Shown here: positions 1 through 10,725 of the stretch, piece after piece
Layout: every line of letters begins with the position of its first letter
Position numbering within the stretch: position 1 is the first letter of the stretch
Assembly (NCBI GenBank): GCA_030267965.1
Contig: BRYA01000553.1
Location: 17,167 to 81,166, forward strand
Origin: Triparma columacea
Lineage: Eukaryota; Sar; Bolidophyceae; Parmales; Triparmaceae
Direction of reading: 5' to 3'
DNA: 64,000 bases
Position numbers and translations under genes: made by a program
Notes under the pieces: generated by a model
What the model saw: only the letters and a program-made list of their open reading frames with translations
Told to the model about the DNA's origin: nothing
Database searches by the model: none

Positions 1-1085
1 TCTGTCCCCCACCCATGTCCCCCATCCCCCCCATGACGGGTGGTGGAAGGCTTCCCCCCCCCCCCATCCCCCCTCCCAATCCCCCGAAGCTGTTCGCCGA
101 GGTCCCCGCGAACGGGTCTGCAGCTTGCACACTCTGCTGCTGCTGTTGTTGCTGAGGGGGGGGGGCGGCAAAGGGGTCAACGACGACTTGACCTTGCTGC
201 ATTTGGTTACCCATCGTAGGCGCCGGTGCAGGAGGTGCGGCGAAGGGGTCGATAGGCAATGTCGCCGTTGCCGGCGCTGGTGCCGAAGGCGGTGCAGCGA
301 AGGGATCCGCCATGACCGCGCCGACCTCCTGCTGCTGCTGCTGCTGCTGGGGAACGACGACGGGGGGCGCAGACATTGCAGCGAGGAGGTTGTCAGGTTC
401 CGGGGCCGACGCTTGTGTGGGGGCTGCCGCGGGCTGGGAAGGTGCCGGGGCGTCCAATAAAGCACCCGCTAGTCCCCCCCCTCCTCCGTCCACGCGCCTA
501 CCGGGGGTGTCCCTGGAGGAGGGGGCTAAGAGGCCACCGGGCCGAAGGGGCTGGGAGGCCTTCCCAGCGGCTCTCTGCGCCCTCCTTTTGGCCGCGGCTG
601 ACATTTTAGCACCGCCCTCGCTCTTGGTCTCAATCTTGGGGACTGCCACCCTGATCTTCTGCCCCTCCTTGAGGGAGTAGTCGACGGTGGGTCCTGTGAA
701 TTGCGGGGGGGGGTTCTTCTCCTGCTCCCTCTCCCTCCTGCTGTCCTCTAGGCTCGTGTTGAAGTCGAAGGCGTCGTTCCTTTCGTTGAACGCTAGGCCT
801 ATGAACATGTGCCGTCCCTGGGCGTTCTCGATCCTGAGCACGAAGTACCTGGAGCTGTCGATGCACCTGTCGACGGCGCCCTCCTTGTAGGGGCAGACGG
901 CGAAGGTCACGTTGTCCTCGGATGTGAGGATGATAGCACACTTGTCCCCTCTCTCTACGACCTTCACCAAGCCCTGCCAAACCTCCTCGGTCCAGTCTGC
1001 TCCTCTCCATCCTGCTGCGGAGGACCTGGGAGGGGGGTATCGTGTAAATTGTTGAGGTCATCGTGTGTGTGGTCATTGTGGTCAT
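1..1085 (-). CDS. NECAP-like endocytic adaptor (partial, runs off left edge)
   Basis: NECAP proteins act in clathrin-mediated endocytosis by binding the AP2 adaptor. Read leftward from about 1030, the product gives a PH-like NECAP core: GWRGADWTEEVWQG, then SSRYFVLRIENAQGRHMFIGLAFNERNDAFDFN and SLKEGQKIRV, which follow the family consensus (SSRYFVIRI, FIGIGF..R.DAFDFN, KEGQ.I). The tail is low complexity (Ala/Pro/Gln) and holds four DPFA motifs (near nt 300, 240, 170 and 115). DPF is the classical ligand of the AP2 alpha-adaptin ear. The upstream IYTIPP corresponds to the family's VYRIPP but lies one base out of frame: the six-G run at 1032-1037 would need five. Start chosen at the ATG at 1083-1085 (MTTMTTHTM), which is uncertain. 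The C-terminus lies outside the window. Confidence 0.85.
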
Positions 1086-1717
1086 TGTGGTCACTAGTTG
1101 TAATTGTTGTTGTTGATCTTGGCAACAAGAGGAACAAGAAGTCATCGGTAACATCATTGCCGTCATCTTCATGTAATCTTCATCGCCGTCATCGTTATCA
1201 TCGTTGTCATCATTCTCGTCATCATTCTCTTCATCACTTCCAACATGTATCCCCTCCTCCTCTAATCTCACCTTGGCGGCAACTTAAAAACATGAGCATT
1301 ACGTATAACTGCTCTTACTCTTTCAATTACGGGTTCACTCATCCTATTTTACTCTGTGATGACGTTACTATGAGTTATACGGGCGTTAGAGGGGGATAAA
1401 TTGTCAACAAATCCAACGCATCCTCCGCATCCTCCGCTGCCTTCTCTTTTCTTTCACTAATAATACTACTTTACACCCAATGCTTCTCCTTTACGACCTC
1501 ATTAGCCTCATAACTCTCAAAGCACCGGTTCACAAGCGCCAATATTTCCCATGAAAATCTCACCTCCAAAAAAATGGCCAAACTGGTTCGCCTTATTGGC
1601 CAAACTGAAAGAGGTTAAGGACATCATCCACCCCCATACTCCTTACCGCTTGATACTCCTACCATCCAACCCACCGCACCCCCCATCGCTCCAAATACCT
1701 TAACTGTCACCACCGCG
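1086..1717. promoter_or_regulatory. Divergent intergenic region between NECAP and the LRR-IQ-WW gene
   Basis: There is no convincing gene in these 630 bp, which separate two divergently read genes. A stretch of GAT/CAT-rich simple sequence lies at 1140-1260. An exact 11-base repeat, TGGCCAAACTG, occurs at 1575-1585 and again at 1597-1607. The copies are spaced 22 bp apart (two helical turns), about 110-140 bp upstream of the LRR gene start. A TGACGT-type core sits near 1359. A promoter role is inferred from position only. Confidence 0.4.
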
Positions 1718-4700
1718 ATGCCCCCAATTACCTCTCCCCTCCCCTCCTCTCCTCCCTCCCCTGTCCACCGTCCTCATACAGCTTCAAATGTATCCCCAAC
1801 AACCCACGATCAGGACGACGACGACGCCCTTGAGTATAGTATGGACGACTCTCACATCCCGGGGTCGAGCGATGGCAACAACTTTGACTCTAGCCTGTCA
1901 GTTCTGACACATGGTTCCAACCGAAAGAGGCGGAAGAAGCCTGAAAAACTGCAAGGGGACCTCAGAATGACTAGACCCGCGGGTCTATCACCCCAGCATA
2001 TCCTCAACTCCTCGTCGCCTACCTTCTTTTCATCCCCCCCACCCCTAACTGGTCCCCCTGTTGCAGGGTCTGGCAGCAATGTTGCAAAGGACAAGAAGCA
2101 GCCTCACAAACACAAGCGCAAGAAGAAGGACATAGGGACCGTGTTCCAGCGGGACTCTCCGGACGCGAAAAAGACGCTCCGTTCGTTCTTGCTGAATTTC
2201 ACTGATGAGCAGAACTTCTCAATCAAGGACACAATAGGTGAGAGAACTATCTATCAGCCTCCACAGCGATCCTTTCGCTCCGCAGTTTTAACCCCCCCCC
2301 CCGCCACCCGCAGATCTCCATCAGCACTCCCTCGACACCGGCAAGGAGGTGACGAACGTGATGGTCCAGGAGATATGTGTAATGAAGCCCGACATGACTT
2401 CCCTCAACCTCACCAAGTGCAGCTCCGTGACAGACGTTGGCCTCTGGGCCATCGCCCGCCACTGCACCTCCCTCCGTCACCTGACCCTCAGCCAGTGCGA
2501 GGGCGTAACCAACATAGGCCTCCGGTCCCTCGCCATGAAGTGCACGGGCGTGCAGACGCTAGACTTCTCAAACTGCAGCAACCTCGACGACAACGCGCTC
2601 AGGGTCATTGCGGCGGGGATGTGGGGCCTGCAGACTTTCACGCTCACGGGATGCCCCAACATTACGGACTCGGGCATAGCGGAGGTTGCAAAGGTGAGAG
2701 GTGCTGCCCCCCCTCTCCCCCCTCCCAAAGGGATCTCGCCCGAAAAAACGTCCATGCTCACACACGACCCTCTCCTCCCGCTCCCCCTCGCCCTTCCACT
2801 TCACAACCTCAGTGCTGCCACGACCTCCGCAACCTCGACGTATCCAGCTGCGAGAAGGTCGGTGAGTACGGGGACAAGGCGTTGCTGGAGGTTGGGAAGT
2901 ACTGCCACAACCTGAGGAAGCTCAACATGTACGGGTGCAAGCACGTGGGGGACGCGGGGATCAAGGCCATCGCGAAGGGGTGCAGGCAGCTGAAGGAACT
3001 CAGGCTGACGGGATGCAAGGACCTTTCGGGGAGCGCGGTGAAGAGCCTGGCGACGCACTGCACGAACTTGGTGGATCTGTCCATCTCGAATTGCCAGAAG
3101 ATCGAGAATAAGGACATCGTGAAGCTCGCGAAGAACTGCACGAGGCTGGAAAACCTCGACGTGTCGGAGTGTGGGAACATCACATCCAAGGGTCTCACGA
3201 CTCTCGCGCGTGAGTGCCAGTCTCTGATTACCATGAACCTCTCAGGTTGCTCCTCCATCGACGACGACGCCCTTAAGGTCCTTGCCACTGGCTGCGTCGG
3301 CCTGCGCAACCTCAACCTTGCCAACTGCCAGGGCATCACGGAGGTAGGGATCCGCGAGATCGCTCACGGCTGCACTGGGATCGGGTACCTCAATGTGTCC
3401 AACTGCAATGCGATATCCCGCAGGTTCCTGATGCACCTTATCAAGGAAATGCAGTTCTCGGACCCGGCGCACACGTACTTTGGGTACCAGCCAAAGCCGG
3501 ACGCAGACGAGTTGAGGCGCAAGGCGAAGGAGCTGCAGGAGATGGAGAGGTGCGCGATTGCACTGCAGAGGATCATCAGGGGGACTCTAGCAAGGGGCGG
3601 AGTGAAGGAGGTGAGAATGAACAAGCGAGGAGGAAGAGCTTCCCGAGGAAGAGAGAAGCGAGCTGCTCAATCAAAGTACTAACGCAACCCTTCGCTTCTT
3701 GCAGATCCGTCGGGCCCACGTAATAAAATACCAGCTCCCCAAGGCCCAGGCTTGGGTTCGGGGGTACTTGCGCCGCAAGAAGTGGCACAAGGTCCTCCGC
3801 AAGCGCCTCGAGCACTGGGCGGCCTCCCTCATCAGGGCCTCTTGGAGGGGCCTCCAGGATCGAAGGTTTGTGAGGCGCATGCTCAACGTCAAGCAGGTAA
3901 GAAGGAATGAAGAAGCGAAAGAGAGCACCGCGACGAGACGTTGGCAGTGCATGCATAATGGATTTCTTTATCGAGGAGGGGCGACCAAAATTACATACCC
4001 TGTTGTCACTTGTGTTGAGCATAAACCACTAACACACCCCCCTCTGTTTCTCGCCTTTTTAATCCCAGGACTACGACATGCGGGACAGGACCTCCGTCCA
4101 CATCCAGCGGCTCTTCAGGGGCCACATCGGCAGGAAGATCATGCAGGCTGTAAGAGACGAAATCGCTCGACTACAGCTCGCCGAGGCGCAGAGGAGGGCG
4201 CGCCTCGAGCGCGCTGCCACAATCATCGAGCGTTCTCGCCGCGGCTTCGTCGCCAGAATGATCGCAGAGGAGCTCCGCCTTGAGAGGGAACGGCTCAGGG
4301 CCCTCGAAAGGCTCCGGCTCAAGTCGGCGAGGTACATTCAGCGCATCTGCAGGGGCTACCTGGGAAGGATCGTCGCGAGGTCGAAGCGCTCAGAAAGGGA
4401 GTTCTTCGAGCTCCAGTGGCGCTGCGCGAGAAAGTTGCAGGCTTGCTGGAGGGGCAAGCTGGGAAGGGACTTGGCCCGCACGCGCAGGGACTTCAGGGAA
4501 TTCCAGAGACAGACCACCGCGGCCACCAGGATCCAATCCACGTGGCGCGCCTTCCGCGGCCGTCACCTTGGAAAGGTTGCCGCCTCCCTCGCTGGCCTTA
4601 GGGAGCTCGAGCAGATCGCGGCGAGGCGGATCCAGTCGTGCTTCAGGGCCAGACAGGGTAGGGAGCTCGCCAAGTCCAAGAGAGACGCCATGGCCGAAAC

Positions 4701-5964
4701 CCTCAAGCGGATGCGCGCCGTCCTTGTCTGCCAGAGGGTATTCAGGGGACACAAAGGGAGGGAGAAAAGTGCCGTCCAGAGGGCGCTCAAGGGCCTCGAG
4801 CACAAGGCCAAGCCGTTGTACGCCAAACTCAAGAAGGAGGAGCTTGAGCTGGAGACGGTCAAGGAGAAGATCGCCTTCACTAATGGCGTCTTGGCGCCCC
4901 TCGCCAACGATACCAAGGAATTAGAGAAGGAGATCGCCCTTATTATGCGTTCCAAGGCAAAATTCTGGGACTCGGACAGAATTTCCGGCGCACCCCAGCG
5001 TTTTGTTACCGACTGGCTCAAGATTCGTCTGGACGAGCAGGTCGCAGGCTCCAGGGACAGGGTCGAGGAGCTTGAGGACCAGATCGCTGAGCTGCAGATC
5101 AAGGAGAGGGAGAAGCAAAGGCACATCAGGCACATTTCGAGGGAGCTCGTGCCGCTCACCACGGGAACTATTGAGAAGACCAAGTACGAGAGGACTCAGT
5201 ACTTGAGGCACAAGGTCAGGGCCGAGAAGGCCGCGAGTACCGACATCCAGAAGGTGTTCAGGGGTTACTTTGTGCGCGGCGCCGTCTACGATCCCTCACG
5301 AGACTTCTGGGTGGAGGATTACGACACGACGACTGGGCAGAACCTGTACATCAACAGCTGGACGAACGAGACAAGGTGGAGGAAGCCGCTCGGCATGAGG
5401 CTGTCGGAGGAGTTCAACTTGGCGCTGAAGCAGGGGACGGGTGGGGGGGAGGACCTGAGGAGGGCCGGAGAGTGGGTCGAAATGAAGGATAGGCAAAGGG
5501 ACTTGACCTACTACTTCAACAACTCCACTAACAAGTACCGCTGGAGCGAACCCGAGGAGTTCCAAGACGACCAGGTCGAAACAAACGACGATTGGTTCGA
5601 CGCCCAGGATATGGATCAGCTTGTTCTCCAGAGCCAACCCACAGGGAAGGAGATCGGGACGAGCTGGTTGGAGATGTGCGAAGCCGACGTTGGTGAGACC
5701 TTTTACACTCACAAGTTCACGGGGGAGGTGAGGTGGAGCTTGTCTCCACGCAGTGCCTTCATGAGACACTCTATGGGGCACGCCGATGAGGTTGGGGAGT
5801 ACGAGGGTGGCGGGGAGGGAGAGGAGGGCGAGGAGGAGGAGGAAGTGGTTTTAGGAGACTGGAGAAGAATTGCGGATACCAGCGGAGTTTATTACATTAA
5901 TGATGTCACGGAAGAGTCTCAGTGGGACCCACCACAGGCTTTTTTGGATGCCGGGTATACTTGA
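1718..5964 (+). CDS. LRR (AMN1/F-box type) - multi-IQ - four-WW scaffold protein
   Basis: Five exons: 1718-2237, 2314-2693, 2813-3610, 3705-3896 and 4069-5964, giving about 1261 residues. Residues 1-170 are Ser/Pro/Lys-rich and disordered. Residues about 190-530 are cysteine-containing leucine-rich repeats of the AMN1/F-box type (patterns L.L..C..VTD.GL and L..LNLANCQGITEVG). No F-box is evident. Residues about 550-860 hold a run of IQ-like calmodulin-binding motifs (AATIIERSRRGFVARM, ARYIQRICRGYLGR, ATRIQSTWRAFRGR), followed by a coiled coil. The C-terminus has four WW-like modules at about 1044, 1098, 1161 and 1228; the third ends RWSLSP rather than W..P. Such architectures suggest a calmodulin-linked scaffold, possibly cytoskeletal or flagellar; that role is inference. 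Intron 3 carries the branch sequence TACTAAC. Confidence 0.88.
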
Positions 5965-6063
5965 GAGTACAGAGGCGGAGGATGGAGGAAAAAAATTGTT
6001 GTTGTTTCATTTCAATCCTATTTCGATTCTATTTTCACTTTTTGTTTGCACCTAAACGACATT

Positions 6064-9000
6064 TCACTTCTTCGTCGCAGCATGGGCTGCCGCAAGGCGC
6101 GCAATGGGAACTCTGAAGGGAGAGCAACTGACGTAGGAAAGGCCCGTCTCGTAAAAGAACTTGACAGACCTGGGGTCTCCTCCGTGTTCCCCGCAAACAC
6201 CGATCTTCAAGTCTGGCTTGACCTTCCTCCCCTCCTCAGTGGCGCGCTTGACCAAAGAACCGACACCTTCCTGATCAATGGTAACAAAAGGGTCATCTAG
6301 AAGGATTCCCTGGGACTTGTACTCGGGGATGAAGGTTCCGACGTCGTCGCGACTGTACCCAAAGGTCATCTGGGTAAGGTCGTTTGAGCCGAAAGAGAAG
6401 AAGTCGGCCTCCTCGGCAATAAGATGAGCGGTAAGGGCAGCCCTGGGGATCTCAATCATGGTCCCGACCCTGCGGAAGAAGGGGTTGGGGGTTTGCGTTA
6501 GTTTGTAAAGGGGTTGGGGTGCGAGGTGACGGAATGCAGCTCACCTGTAATCGCAGGTTTTGCCCGTTTCGGCGAATACCTTGTCGGCGGTCGCGCGGAT
6601 GAGCTTCGCCTGGTTACGGAATTCCTCAACCTTTCCAACAAGCGGAACCATGATGTCGGGCTTGGCGTCAATTCCCTTTTCAATCGCGTTGAGGGCAGCC
6701 TCAATAACCCCGCGGGCCTGCATTTCAATGATTTCTGGGCGAGTGATACCGAGCCTGCAGCCACGGAGGCCAAGCATAGGGTTGACCTCAGCGGCGTCCT
6801 TGATCTGTGTCGTGAGGTCCTCCATGGAGAGGGAAAGCTCAGACGCGAGCTTCTCGAGGATTTCCTTGTCCTCGAGGGAAGGAAGGAACTCATGGAGGGG
6901 AGGATCGAGGAGGCGGATGGTGACAGGGAATCCATCCATGGCCTCAAAGATTCCCTCGAAGTCAGAGCGCTGGAAAGGGAGGAGGGAGGCGAGGGCCTCA
7001 GCCTCTTGTTCCTTCGTGTTTGAGAGGATGAGCTTGCGGACCTGGCCGATGCGCTCGGGTTCAAAGAACATGTGCTCAGTGCGTACAAGGCCAATGCCAA
7101 CTGCCCCGTTTTTGCGAGCTTCGCGAGCATCCTCGGGAGTGTCAGCGTTGGCAAGGACGTCAATCTCACGGATATCATCCACCCAATTCATGAACTCCTG
7201 GAGGTCGCCCTTGATGGTGGGGGGGGAAACGGCAATTTTCGAGTTCATGACTTCCCCGGTGTTCCCATTGAGCGAAATGACGTCTCCCTCCTTAAGGGTA
7301 ACGTCGCCAATGGTGAGGGTCTTGGCCTCCTCGTCAATCTTGAGGGCGCTGCAACCGCAAATGCAGGGCCTTCCCCAACCACGGGCAACGACAGCGGCAT
7401 GAGAGGTCATGCCGCCACGGGCAGTGAGGATTCCCTCAGCGGAGTACATGCCAGCGATATCGTCGGGGGAGGTCTCGTCACGGACGAGGATAGAAGGGAT
7501 GCCTTTTTCCGCATTCTCGACAACTTTTTCATTCGTAAAGCAGATCTCGCCGACCGCAGCGCCAGGTGAGGCAGGAAGTCCCTCAGCAATCACGGAGGCC
7601 TTGTATGACGCTGACTCAGTATCAGAAAAGGAAGGGTGGAGGAGCTGGTCCAAGTGCTCGGGGAGCACCATGGAGATGGACTGCGAAAAGGTTCACGTTA
7701 GTATATAATGATATGGTGTTGCGATACTGCTTAGTATACTTCTTAGGGTATTCTTACCTGTTCCTTGGTGACGAGGCCCTCCTTGACGAGGTCGACGGCA
7801 ATCTTGACGGCAGCTCCCCCCCCACGCTTCCCATTTCGAGTCTGGAGCATAAATAGCTTCCCCTCCTGGATCGTGAATTCAATATCCTGCATGTCCCCAT
7901 AATGCTCCTCAAGGATCTTCGTGTTCTCGTTGAACTCCTTGTAAACCTCAGGCATGGCAGTGGAAAGGTCAGCAATAGGCAGAGGAGTGCGGATCCCAGC
8001 AACGACGTCCTCTCCCTGGGCATCGATGAGGAACTCCCCGAAGAGCTCGTTGTCACCGCTGTTGGGATCGCGAGTGAAGCAGACTCCCGTGCCAGACGTC
8101 TGACCCATGTTCCCAAAAACCATGGCCTGCACGTTGACAGCCGTGCCGAGAAGGTCCCTGATGTTCTCAACCTCTCGGTACTTGATGGCACGGTCCCCAT
8201 TCCAACCCTTGAAGACGGCGCCAATGGAGAGGCGGAGCTGCTCATAGACGTCGAGCGGGAAGGAGAGACTGTTCTTCTCGTAAACCTTCTTGAAGGCTGC
8301 GACAACTTCCTTGAGGTCCTCCACCGTGAGCTCAGAGTCCTCGAAGTAGCCCTTCTCGAACTTGATGTTGTCAATCTCCTCCTCAAAGTCTGCCCTTGGG
8401 AGCTCAAGGACCACGTTGCCGAACATCTCGAGGAACCTGGGGAGGAGCGAAGCGACGACCGAAGGAGGGGTCCGTAAGTGAATTGAGCGCCATTCGATGC
8501 GCGAATCTCGTCGCTGCGCTCCTCTTCCATTCTCACCTACGATATGAGTCCCAGGCGAACCGAGGGTTGTTGGATTTGGTGGCCAGGGCCTCCACAACGA
8601 CGTCGTTCATCCCAAGGTTGAGGACGGTGTCCATCATCCCGGGCATACTGATAGCAGCCCCAGAACGGACCGAGAGGAGAAGGGGGTTGCTGTCCGATCC
8701 GAACTCACAGCCCATCTTGGTCTCAATGGTCTTCAGGGACTCCAACGTTGCGTCCCATACATCAGGATGGATCTCACCATTCCACTTGTTGGGATCACAG
8801 AAAGCTTTGCAGCACTCTGTCGTGAGCGTAAACCCGGGGGGCACAGAGAGGCCGATGGAGGACATTTCAGCCAAGTTGGCGCTGGAGGGGGGGGGGGCGA
8901 TCGGGAACACGGGGACATTAGTTTTTTGAGAAGTGTCTGACGTCAAGTCAAGGGGAACAAAAGAACCGAAATGAGAATTGGAATAATGATGCACGAGGCA

Positions 9001-9253
9001 AGGGGCAGGGGGCCTCAAACCGGACATATACTTACCCCTTACCACCAAGGAGCCACTTCGAATCTGCGCCTTTTCCTTCTTCCCCTTTCCCAAACAAATT
9101 AATGGGTGCGTTCTCGAGCATTGAAGCCAACTCTGAGGTGACAGCCCTCATTGTCGTCATTGTCCTCGGCATAAAGGCTCCTGGAGTGGGTAAAAACCCC
9201 TGAGCGGCCGTAACGCACAAAGCTGTTAGGGTTGCAAGTGCTAGAAGCTTCAT
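6064..9253 (-). CDS. ppdK: Pyruvate, phosphate dikinase, organelle-targeted
   Basis: PPDK interconverts pyruvate + ATP + Pi and PEP + AMP + PPi. Exons on the minus strand are 9253-9036, 8881-8537, 8436-7758, 7680-6545 and 6469-6064, giving about 927 residues, as expected for PPDK plus a leader. All junctions keep frame, and the first restores the family motif LLGGKGANLAEM. The swivelling-domain motif [17 protein letters not shown], with the phosphorylated His, lies at about residue 507. [12 protein letters not shown] and CGEHGGDP mark the PEP/pyruvate domain. The N-terminus ([22 protein letters not shown]) is a signal peptide ending G-F, as in bipartite plastid presequences of heterokonts. 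It is divergent from, and 120 bp away from, the gene for its own regulator. Confidence 0.97.
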
Positions 9254-9373
9254 GGTAAGAGTAGGAAGATTCTGTGCTGGCACTCGATTGCACTTCGATA
9301 CTTCGATGCACTCTTTTTTTCGGATTTTTGATCCGGATGACAAGTGGAATCAAGTTGTGGAATATTGAGGCTT
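9254..9373. promoter_or_regulatory. Shared 120-bp promoter region of PPDK and its regulatory protein
   Basis: The start codons of PPDK (minus strand, 9253) and the regulator (plus strand, 9374) are only 120 bp apart, so 5' UTRs and promoter must overlap or be very short. The segment has a T-rich stretch (near 9313-9327) and a GATCCGGAT-type palindromic core near 9330. No TATA box was identified with confidence. Co-regulation of the two genes is inferred from the arrangement. Confidence 0.55.
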
Positions 9374-10646
9374 ATGATGCGACAAGTAGTACTCGGCCTT
9401 TGCTTTTACTTTATATGTGCTGAATATGTCCACTGTTTTGTCAATCGAGTGATGCCAGTTAGGGCTTTTAGGACACTTCAGCAAACCGACGACGATGAAA
9501 ATGAGCTTGCAGGAACACAAATCAAAGATGTCTTCCTTATATCGGACTCGACGGGTGTCACGGCACAGTCGGCTCTTAGTAGGGCATTTGCACAGTTTGA
9601 CAGCTGCAATAATATCTTCAAAGTAGGAGCTTCAGGTTGTGAGGTCCAGAGCAGCGTGTTCAATCATGTGAAGAGCGAGGAGGTGGGTGATATGGGAGAT
9701 GGGCGGGAGATGGATTGGGGAGCTGCATAGGATTGCGCTAGTGTCCATGGATTATCGAGGATCTATCCAATATCCCCTTGCCTATGTACTTCCTCTATGC
9801 CCCTAACATTCCCCCAATTCCCCCCCCTCGCCGCCCCACCGAAAGACGATCGCAGGGATAGTAAAAGGAGCAAAGAAAAAGAACGCCCTGGTGGTCTACA
9901 CCTTGAGCGATAGCGACCTCCGCCAGCGGACGAGCAGAATGTGTGAGCTCAGCGGTCTCGATTCCGTAGATCTCATGGGCCCTCTGCTGGACGAGCTGAG
10001 TGCGTTTTTTGGGGAGGCACCTATGGGGACCCCCGGCGATGAACTGAGCAAGAGGAGCGACGGCACAGGTTTCAAGCTGACTGACAGCTACTACAGGAGG
10101 ATCGAGGCTGTTGAGTTCACTTTGAAGGCGGACGATGGGAGCGCGCCGTGGCTACTGGCGGACGCTGACGTCGTACTGTGCGGGGTCAGTAGGACGGGGA
10201 AAACGCCGCTCAGCGTAGTGCTGGCGCAACAGATGGGACTGAAGGTCGCTAACGTGCCCCTGGTCATGGAGGTGAAGCCCCCCAAGGAGCTGTTCGAAGA
10301 CAAGTTGGACAGCAGGAAGGTTTTCTGCCTGACCATTAATCCCACAGAACTCAAGAGGATAAGGACGAACAGGTTGGAGAGGGCAAACGTGAAAAGCTAC
10401 GAAGAGGCTGCCGGGGTCGGGGGGGGGATCGGAGGGTTTTCTGGGGGAGTCGTGAACGTCGGGAAGGAGTCCTCCAACTACGCGGACAGGGCTTATGTCT
10501 TGAAAGACTTAATGAGCGCGAGGAGTCTAGCAAGGGAGTACGAGTGGACGGAGATCGATGTTACGGGGAGGGCAGTGGAGGAGACAGCGAGTTACATTAG
10601 CCAAATCTTGAGCCACAGAAAGGACGACGTTGAGGTAGGGGACTAA
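9374..10646 (+). CDS. PPDK regulatory protein (DUF299 bifunctional kinase/phosphatase)
   Basis: Members of this family (plant RP1, bacterial PSRP) inactivate PPDK by ADP-dependent threonine phosphorylation and reactivate it by phosphorolysis. Two exons, 9374-9682 and 9846-10646, give 369 residues. Visible family motifs are SDSTGVTAQS (about residue 57) and the P-loop-like GVSRTGKTPLS (about residue 215), followed by KVANVPLV and FCLTINP. An in-frame GTG precedes the ATG, but the ATG gives a good signal peptide (MMRQVVLGLCFYFICAEYVHCF) ending C-F, compatible with targeting to the same compartment as PPDK. Its head-to-head position with PPDK strongly supports the assignment. The substrate threonine itself was not checked. 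Confidence 0.95.
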
Positions 10647-10725
10647 ATGAAACACGCAACCCAACAATTTCTTCTTTCAAACCTAAGGTTTTCCCCCCCC
10701 TCGTATTTCATATTTACTCTCAAAC

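Noticed and set aside
630..1271. A 213-codon minus-strand frame beginning MRLEEEGIHVG with an acidic N-terminus
   Set aside because: It crosses the NECAP gene in the wrong frame; the in-phase frame matches the NECAP family over more than 100 residues.
6541..8597. PPDK split over several frames, which could be read as a broken gene
   Set aside because: Every break has GT..AG borders with matching phase and a CTAAC branch point, and splicing restores family motifs exactly.
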